From Pseudomonadota bacterium (GTDB taxonomy: Bacteria > Pseudomonadota > Gammaproteobacteria > Acidithiobacillales > Acidithiobacillaceae), in assembly GCA_021840785.1 (NCBI GenBank), contig JAKBXD010000020.1, positions 1 through 18,466 of the forward strand: a stretch of DNA of 18,466 nucleotides, written 5' to 3'. Under the pieces are notes generated by a model. It had not been told where the DNA came from and ran no database searches. It worked only from the letters and a program-made list of their open reading frames with translations. Positions 13,881 through 18,466 of the stretch are shown in pieces. The first letter of the stretch is position 1; each line of letters opens with the position of its first letter. Both the position numbers and the translations under genes were made by a program.

Positions 13881-14447
13881 ATGCACCGCATCGTCCTGAT
13901 CGACAACAATACGGAGCGCGCGGAAATGCTTCGTGACGCCCTCCATCTAGAAGGCCATCAAGTCGCCGACATTTTTGTTTGGACAGAACTCTCGTGGCAA
14001 CGGTTGGAAAAACTGCAACCCGACGTCATCATCGCCGAAGCCGGCACGCCGGAGCGCGATGTCCTCGAACACATTGTCTTTCTCAGCGAGACCTTAGAAC
14101 TTCCGGTTGTCGTTCTCGGCGCTCCCGAGGATGAAGACACCATGCGCCGCGCCATCCGTGCAGGGGTCGCTGCCTATGTCGCCCACGGCATCTCCGCCCG
14201 CGATATCGCCCCTATTCTCAAGGTCGCCGCCTTGCGCTATGCCGACTACCGCTTGCTACGCAAAGAACTCAAAGACACCAAAGATGCCCTCTCCGAACGC
14301 AAGCTGGTGGAAAAAGCCAAGGGTATTCTCATGCGTGATCTGCAGATTGACGAAGCCGAAGCCTACCGCCGCCTGCGCCGCCTGGCGATGGATAAGGGCA
14401 AAAAATTGGCGGAGATCGCCGAAATGGTGATTACCATCAGCTCGTAA
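13881..14447 (+). CDS. nasT: NasT: ANTAR-domain antiterminator of nitrate assimilation
   Basis: A 188-residue protein with an N-terminal receiver-like domain (about 1-120), a helical linker (about 125-145) and a C-terminal ANTAR RNA-binding domain with ERKLVEKAKGILMRDLQIDE near 137-156 and AYRRLRRLAMDKGKKLAEIA near 159-178. The site usually holding the phosphorylated Asp reads DVIIAEAGTPERD, with Glu53 at that position, so phosphorylation is unlikely to be the switch. Known NasT proteins are held inactive by NasS and, when freed, bind hexaloop RNA hairpins to prevent termination. The three attenuated leaders in the window are candidate targets. No good ribosome-binding site precedes ATG 13881; translation is probably coupled to cbiX, which ends 4 nt upstream. 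It is the last gene of the operon. The 61-bp gap to the convergent pirin gene shows no convincing terminator. Confidence 0.92.
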   Translation: MHRIVLIDNNTERAEMLRDALHLEGHQVADIFVWTELSWQRLEKLQPDVIIAEAGTPERDVLEHIVFLSETLELPVVVLGAPEDEDTMRRAIRAGVAAYVAHGISARDIAPILKVAALRYADYRLLRKELKDTKDALSERKLVEKAKGILMRDLQIDEAEAYRRLRRLAMDKGKKLAEIAEMVITISS

Positions 14448-14508
14448 CCACGCTCCAACAGATCGGCATTCGTACCCTGGTATGAAATCGACACACCATG
14501 GCCGCCAT

Positions 14509-15198
14509 TTATGGCAGGTCAAACAGCAACAACTCCGCCGCTTGTGTCGCTGTCACCGACAAGCCCGCGGAGCCGGAGATTGCATCTCCAGCACCGAGCA
14601 GAAGGTCTCCGACTTGCACTACACCATGCACCACATGTAAATACAGACGCCGCGCGGATGTCGGCTGATAACCAAGCTCTGCGCCCTGATCCAGTACGCT
14701 GGCATACAACCGAAAATTCTGATGCACCACTAACGCATCCTCGCGATCAGGGGCCACCAAAAGGCACCAGCGATTCAGCTTCGCGACGTCGGCAAAATGC
14801 CGCTGATCATAACTGGGTGGTAGAGCATTTTGTGGCGGCAATACCCATATTTGCAGCAAATGCACCGGCGTATCTACCGAGGGATTCCATTCGCTATGCC
14901 GCACGCCCGTTCCTGCACACATATACTGAACATCACCGGCGCGGATAACGCTGCCGTTACCCATACTGTCTCGATGCTCCAGAGCGCCACTGAGGATATA
15001 GGTGATGATTTCCATATCCTTATGGGGATGCATAGGAAAACCAGACTGGGGAGCAACCACATCCTCGTTGATCACCCGCAATGGCCCGCAACGGACTGCT
15101 TCCGGATTATAATATTCGCCAAAAGAAAAACTATGCGCGCTTTTCAGCCACTTTGCCCCGGTTCTGCCGCGCTCTTCGGCGCGATGTAATTGCCACAT
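14509..15198 (-). CDS. Pirin family protein (YhhW-like)
   Basis: A 229-residue bicupin of the pirin family, cytoplasmic. The metal site of the N-terminal cupin is intact: His57 and His59 in FPMHPHKDMEI, and His101 and Glu103 in GTGVRHSEWN, the same positions as in E. coli YhhW, which has quercetin 2,3-dioxygenase activity in vitro. The physiological substrate is unknown. AGGAG lies 9 nt upstream of the ATG, and a plausible sigma-70 promoter lies 53 bp before the start. It is convergent with nasT and shows no functional link to nitrate assimilation. Confidence 0.9.
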   Translation of the reverse strand: MWQLHRAEERGRTGAKWLKSAHSFSFGEYYNPEAVRCGPLRVINEDVVAPQSGFPMHPHKDMEIITYILSGALEHRDSMGNGSVIRAGDVQYMCAGTGVRHSEWNPSVDTPVHLLQIWVLPPQNALPPSYDQRHFADVAKLNRWCLLVAPDREDALVVHQNFRLYASVLDQGAELGYQPTSARRLYLHVVHGVVQVGDLLLGAGDAISGSAGLSVTATQAAELLLFDLP

Positions 15199-15539
15199 AA
15201 CGTCAAGCTCCTGCTTCTATCCCGGGTTGCCCATGATGTTCAGCGCATCCAGTAAACCGCATGAAGTTCTTTATGTAAAGTAGGTACGATTGGGTAACCA
15301 TTGCGTCCTGCAAGCCCGCGACACTCTTCTCACGCAAAGGGGACATTACTGCTTTGGGCTAACAACCTCGTTCAAAAAGTTGCCATACCAGATAAAGGGG
15401 TCATTCCAATCCCTGCAGTTACCTACGCAAAACAGGTGATGGCGCTGGCTGCCTGATATAGCTGAATCACGCGATCAACGTGCCTCTCGTACATACTGGG
15501 CGATGCCTTGTCGAGCCATCATTTTGCCGATCAAAAGGT
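15199..15539. other. 341-bp intergenic region between pirin and parC
   Basis: Apart from the candidate pirin promoter, I see no gene, RNA or repeat. A 51-codon plus-strand frame (15301-15456) begins only with TTG, has no ribosome-binding site and resembles nothing I know. No T-run terminator follows the parC stop on the minus strand. The transition of base texture is smooth, with no sign of an insertion. Confidence 0.5.
15251..15279 (-). promoter_or_regulatory. Candidate sigma-70 promoter of the pirin gene
   Basis: On the minus strand TTTACA (15279-15274) and TTTACT (15256-15251) are separated by 17 bp, matching -35 at 5 of 6 and -10 at 4 of 6. Transcription would start near 15244, about 45 nt before the gene. 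The match is modest and could be chance. Confidence 0.35.
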
Positions 15540-17849
15540 TCAACGCGCCACCCTGCCCCGCCCTCCCCGTCGACCACGGCAAGCTTCCATGCGATTTCTC
15601 CGCAACCCGCGCGGCAAGGGTTGACCTTCGCGATATACCGACAGGGATTGCAGGGTGGCCGACGCACCCAGGGCAATCAGTTTGACGCCTTTACCCTTGG
15701 GCAGATTTTTGACCTCCGCCAGCGGGAATAGGAGACCATACCCATCGGAAGACAAGCAGAGGGTTTCGGCCTGAAGGTCGGTGACCGGAACCAACGGCAA
15801 CGGCCGCTCATCCGCATTCAAGGTTAAGAACGCCTTGCCCGCCCTGTTCCGGCCGGTCATATTTTCCAGCGTGCTCAGGAATCCATAACCACCGGTTCCG
15901 GCCACCAACCACAGGCTGTCGCTGGCTCCGCAGGCTACCGCCGCCAGCCCGGCGCCGCGCTGAAAGTCCACCTGACTGGAGGCCGGAATGCCGTCACCGC
16001 GCCCACCGGGTATTTGCGCGACCGCGATAGAGTAGGCTCGCCCGGCGCTATCCAGCAAGGCCAGCGTATCCATCGATCGCACCTCGAAGGCTTGCAGCAA
16101 GGCATCGCCTTCCTTGAACCCCAGAGCCGCCGTATCCAGTCCGTGACCGGAGCGGGTACGCAGCCAGCCCTTTTGGGAGACGATCACCGTGACCGCTTCG
16201 TCCGTGACGGCAGCAGCGATGGTCTGGATGGATTTGTTGGTGATCGCGGCATCCACTTCCAGCAGAGTGCGACGATCATCACCGAATTTCTGGGCATCGG
16301 CGGTGATTTCTTCTGCAACCAGGGCGCGCAATTGCGATTCATTGCGCAGCAGTGCGCCGAGGTAATCAGCGGTTTCCCGCTTATCGTCCAGTTCCTTTTC
16401 CAACTCAATACCAGCCAGACGCGCCAGTTGCCGCAGGCGAATTTCCAGGATGTCTTCTGCCTGAATCTCGCTGAGATTGAAGTGCGCCATGAGGTCGGCC
16501 CTGGGGTCGTCGGACTCGCGGATCACACGGATCACCGCGTCGATATCCAGCAGCACCCGTAAACGGCCTTCGAGAATATGAATGCGCGCCAGGGCCCTAT
16601 CGAGGCGAAACTGACTGCGCCGCCGTACGGTCGTCACTCGATAGCGCACCCATTGCCGTAATATCCGAGTGATCGGCAGGCACGGCGCTTTGCCATCCAG
16701 ATCCAGTACCGTGAGATTCACCGACTGACTGGATTCCAGCGAGGTGCGGGCCAGCAAGTATGTCATCAGACTCTGCGGATCCTGGTTGCGCGAGCGTGGC
16801 TCAATGACGATACGCACGGCGTGGTCCTTGCCCGATTCGTCCCGCACGGTATCAATCTGGGAGAGCATGGCGCTTTTCGTCGCCTGCTGTTCCGGGGTGA
16901 GCGCCTTTTTCTTAGCCTCCCCTCTGGCCTGTGGGTTGGAAAGGGTTTCTATCTCCGAGAGGATTTGTGCGGTGGACACCCCTGGCGGCAGTTGCTGTAC
17001 CGCGATACGCCACTCCCCGCGCGCCAGCTTTTCGACCTCCCAGCGGGCACGCACCCGGATACTGCCACGCCCCGACAGATAGGCCTCGCGGATTTGCTGG
17101 GGTGGCGAAATAATCTGGCCACCGCCAGGAAAGTCGGGGCCGGGAATCTGGAGCACAATCTCGTCATCGGCCATATCCGGACGCAACACCAATGCCGCAC
17201 AGACCTGCGCCAATTCACGCAAATTGTGGGGCGGAATTTCCGTGGCCATGCCGACCGCAATGCCGGAGGCCCCATTCATCAGCAGGAAAGGTAAGCGGGC
17301 GGGCAAGGTGACCGGCTCTTCCAGGGTACCGTCATAGTTGCTGCGGAAATCGACGGTGCCCTCATCTATTTCTGCCAGCAGCAATTCAGAGATGGGCGTC
17401 AGATTGGCTTCGGTGTAGCGCATGGCGGCGGCCGAATCGCCATCCAGAGAGCCGAAGTTGCCCTGACCATCCACCACCGGGTAGCGCAAGGTAAAATGTT
17501 GGGCCATACGCACCATGGCGTCATACACCGAGGTGTCGCCATGGGGGTGCCATTTGCCGATCACCTCGCCCACCACCCGGGCGGACTTTACATGCTTAGG
17601 GGAGCGTTGCAACCCCATGTCGCGCATGGCATAGAGAATTCGCCGTTGCACCGGTTTCTGGCCATCGGCCAGCGCCGGGATCGCCCGTCCGGTTACCACG
17701 CTCATGGCATAGGCGAGGTAAGCACGCGCGGCATATTCCGCGAGCGGCGGCTCGGGAGGTTGGATGGAGTCCGATTCCGCGCCCTCGGATGGCGGAGGCG
17801 GTAGCTTCTCATTACCGGTGAGATCAAAAAGATCCCGGGTGTTAGTCAT
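15540..17849 (-). CDS. parC: DNA topoisomerase IV subunit A
   Basis: A 769-residue type IIA topoisomerase subunit that cleaves and rejoins DNA during chromosome decatenation, close to the 752 of E. coli ParC. The catalytic tyrosine is Tyr145 in [10 protein letters not shown]. The quinolone-contact region reads [18 protein letters not shown], with Thr106 and Asp110 where E. coli ParC has Ser80 and Glu84. The helical tower and coiled-coil gate follow, then a C-terminal domain of degenerate beta-pinwheel blades (about 520-735) rather than the full GyrA box, which with the parE neighbour favours ParC over GyrA. The last 20 residues are very rich in Arg and Gly. The N-terminus has a 30-residue Pro/Glu-rich extension. 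ATG 17849 follows GAGGG by 9 nt and lies 17 bp after parE. Confidence 0.93.
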   Translation of the reverse strand: MTNTRDLFDLTGNEKLPPPPSEGAESDSIQPPEPPLAEYAARAYLAYAMSVVTGRAIPALADGQKPVQRRILYAMRDMGLQRSPKHVKSARVVGEVIGKWHPHGDTSVYDAMVRMAQHFTLRYPVVDGQGNFGSLDGDSAAAMRYTEANLTPISELLLAEIDEGTVDFRSNYDGTLEEPVTLPARLPFLLMNGASGIAVGMATEIPPHNLRELAQVCAALVLRPDMADDEIVLQIPGPDFPGGGQIISPPQQIREAYLSGRGSIRVRARWEVEKLARGEWRIAVQQLPPGVSTAQILSEIETLSNPQARGEAKKKALTPEQQATKSAMLSQIDTVRDESGKDHAVRIVIEPRSRNQDPQSLMTYLLARTSLESSQSVNLTVLDLDGKAPCLPITRILRQWVRYRVTTVRRRSQFRLDRALARIHILEGRLRVLLDIDAVIRVIRESDDPRADLMAHFNLSEIQAEDILEIRLRQLARLAGIELEKELDDKRETADYLGALLRNESQLRALVAEEITADAQKFGDDRRTLLEVDAAITNKSIQTIAAAVTDEAVTVIVSQKGWLRTRSGHGLDTAALGFKEGDALLQAFEVRSMDTLALLDSAGRAYSIAVAQIPGGRGDGIPASSQVDFQRGAGLAAVACGASDSLWLVAGTGGYGFLSTLENMTGRNRAGKAFLTLNADERPLPLVPVTDLQAETLCLSSDGYGLLFPLAEVKNLPKGKGVKLIALGASATLQSLSVYREGQPLPRGLRRNRMEACRGRRGGRGRVAR

Positions 17850-17866
17850 GCCTGAAAACCCTCGCC

Positions 17867-18466
17867 TTAAATATCAATCTCTGCTGACCAACCATCCCGC
17901 TCCATCCATTCACGGCGCCCGGCGGCCGATTGCTTGGCCATCAGCAGACCGAAGCGTGTATGCAGAGCAGCCTGATCGGCGGCAGTCATCGACAACGAGA
18001 CCAGGGAACGCGTATCAGGGCACATGGCTGTTTCCCAGAGCTGATCCGGATTCATCTCACCCAAGCCCTTGAAACGCTGCACCGAGATGGCGCTTTCTTT
18101 GACGCCCTCGGTGCGCAGACGCTCTATTGCCGCATCCCGTTCGGCTTCGGCTTCGCAGTAGATTTTGCGGACCCGGCCGCGCCAGGTGGCGTCCACCCGG
18201 TATAAAGGTGGTTTGACCACGAACACATGGCCGCGCTGCAACAGCGCCGGGAAGTGCCGCAGGAACAGGGTCAGGATCAGCACCTGAATATGGCTGCCGT
18301 CCACATCGGCATCGGACAGGATCATGATTTTGCCGTAGCGCAGCCCCGCCAGCATCCGATCTGGATCCGCCTGAAAATTGTGGGCCTCGATGCCGAGAGC
18401 TACCGCCATATTGTGGACTTCCTGGTTTTTGAAGATCTGGTCCGCATCCACTTCCCAGGTATTGAG
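17867..18466 (-). CDS. parE: DNA topoisomerase IV subunit B, C-terminal part (5' end outside window)
   Basis: The reading frame continues to the window edge (LNTWEV before the internal GTG at 18451), so 199 C-terminal residues are visible and the start is outside. The TOPRIM acidic motif DADVDGSHI, which binds Mg2+, is followed by [14 protein letters not shown], the PPLYR block and [17 protein letters not shown], all diagnostic for GyrB/ParE. The absence of the roughly 170-residue insert found in gammaproteobacterial GyrB and the parC gene 17 bp downstream favour ParE. The ATPase and transducer domains are not in the window. Confidence 0.92.
   Translation of the reverse strand, partial: LNTWEVDADQIFKNQEVHNMAVALGIEAHNFQADPDRMLAGLRYGKIMILSDADVDGSHIQVLILTLFLRHFPALLQRGHVFVVKPPLYRVDATWRGRVRKIYCEAEAERDAAIERLRTEGVKESAISVQRFKGLGEMNPDQLWETAMCPDTRSLVSLSMTAADQAALHTRFGLLMAKQSAAGRREWMERDGWSAEIDI

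Noticed and set aside
14504..14515. GCCATTTATGGC palindrome between nasT and pirin as a terminator
   Set aside because: The stem is very short with almost no loop, no T-run follows on either strand, and it overlaps the pirin stop.
15301..15456. 51-codon plus-strand frame starting with TTG in the pirin-parC gap
   Set aside because: No ribosome-binding site or recognisable family; could be a remnant but cannot be supported.
17050..17849. Thr106 and Asp110 in ParC as quinolone-resistance changes
   Set aside because: Thr and Asp occur naturally at these positions in many lineages, so a single sequence cannot show acquired resistance.

Overview
The window looks like part of the chromosome of an autotrophic, probably acidophilic proteobacterium. 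An Acidithiobacillus-like genome is my best guess, from the moderately high GC, the GcvH-family lipoyl protein with a Cys-containing tail, the alginate-export-type porin beside a nitrate transporter, and general gene style. The genus is an inference; no marker in the window proves it. No tRNA, rRNA, CRISPR array, insertion sequence or phage gene was found.

Layout: (1) 2-678, the end of a GcvH-family lipoyl carrier gene and a DUF488 gene. (2) 805-1494 (minus), a Crp/Fnr-family regulator lacking FNR-type N-terminal cysteines. (3) 1629-14447 (plus), a complete nitrate assimilation and siroheme locus: nasS; narK and an outer-membrane porin gene; then nirB, nirD, nasA, a ybiB/trpD2-like gene, a SUMT gene (cobA type), a short cbiX gene and nasT. 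(4) 14509-15198 (minus), a pirin. (5) 15540-18466 (minus), parC and the 3' end of parE.

How the locus works: nitrate probably crosses the outer membrane through the porin and the inner membrane through NarK. NasA reduces it to nitrite, and NirB/NirD reduce nitrite to ammonium. SUMT and CbiX supply two of the three steps to the siroheme that NirB needs; the precorrin-2 dehydrogenase is not in the window. NasS (soluble nitrate/nitrite sensor) and NasT (ANTAR-domain antiterminator) sit at opposite ends of the locus and probably control it together.

The most interesting signal is non-coding. Each of the three transcription units (nasS, narK-porin, nirB-to-nasT) starts with the same module: a sigma-54 -24/-12 promoter with exact spacing, a small hexaloop hairpin beginning 5-6 nt after the predicted start, and a Rho-independent terminator with a run of six T before the first gene. 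In nasS and narK the hexaloops are AACGAC and ACCGAC, matching the A1/G4 rule for ANTAR-protein RNA targets, and the terminators compete with upstream hairpins. The nirB leader has the same geometry but the loop CCCAAT. An NtrC-like 17-bp dyad lies about 116 bp upstream of the nirB start, and a widely spaced dyad of NtrC-like half-sites lies upstream of narK. Together these suggest a sigma-54/NtrC-type input (nitrogen status) and NasST attenuation (nitrate) applied in series at three promoters, including the promoter of the sensor's own gene.
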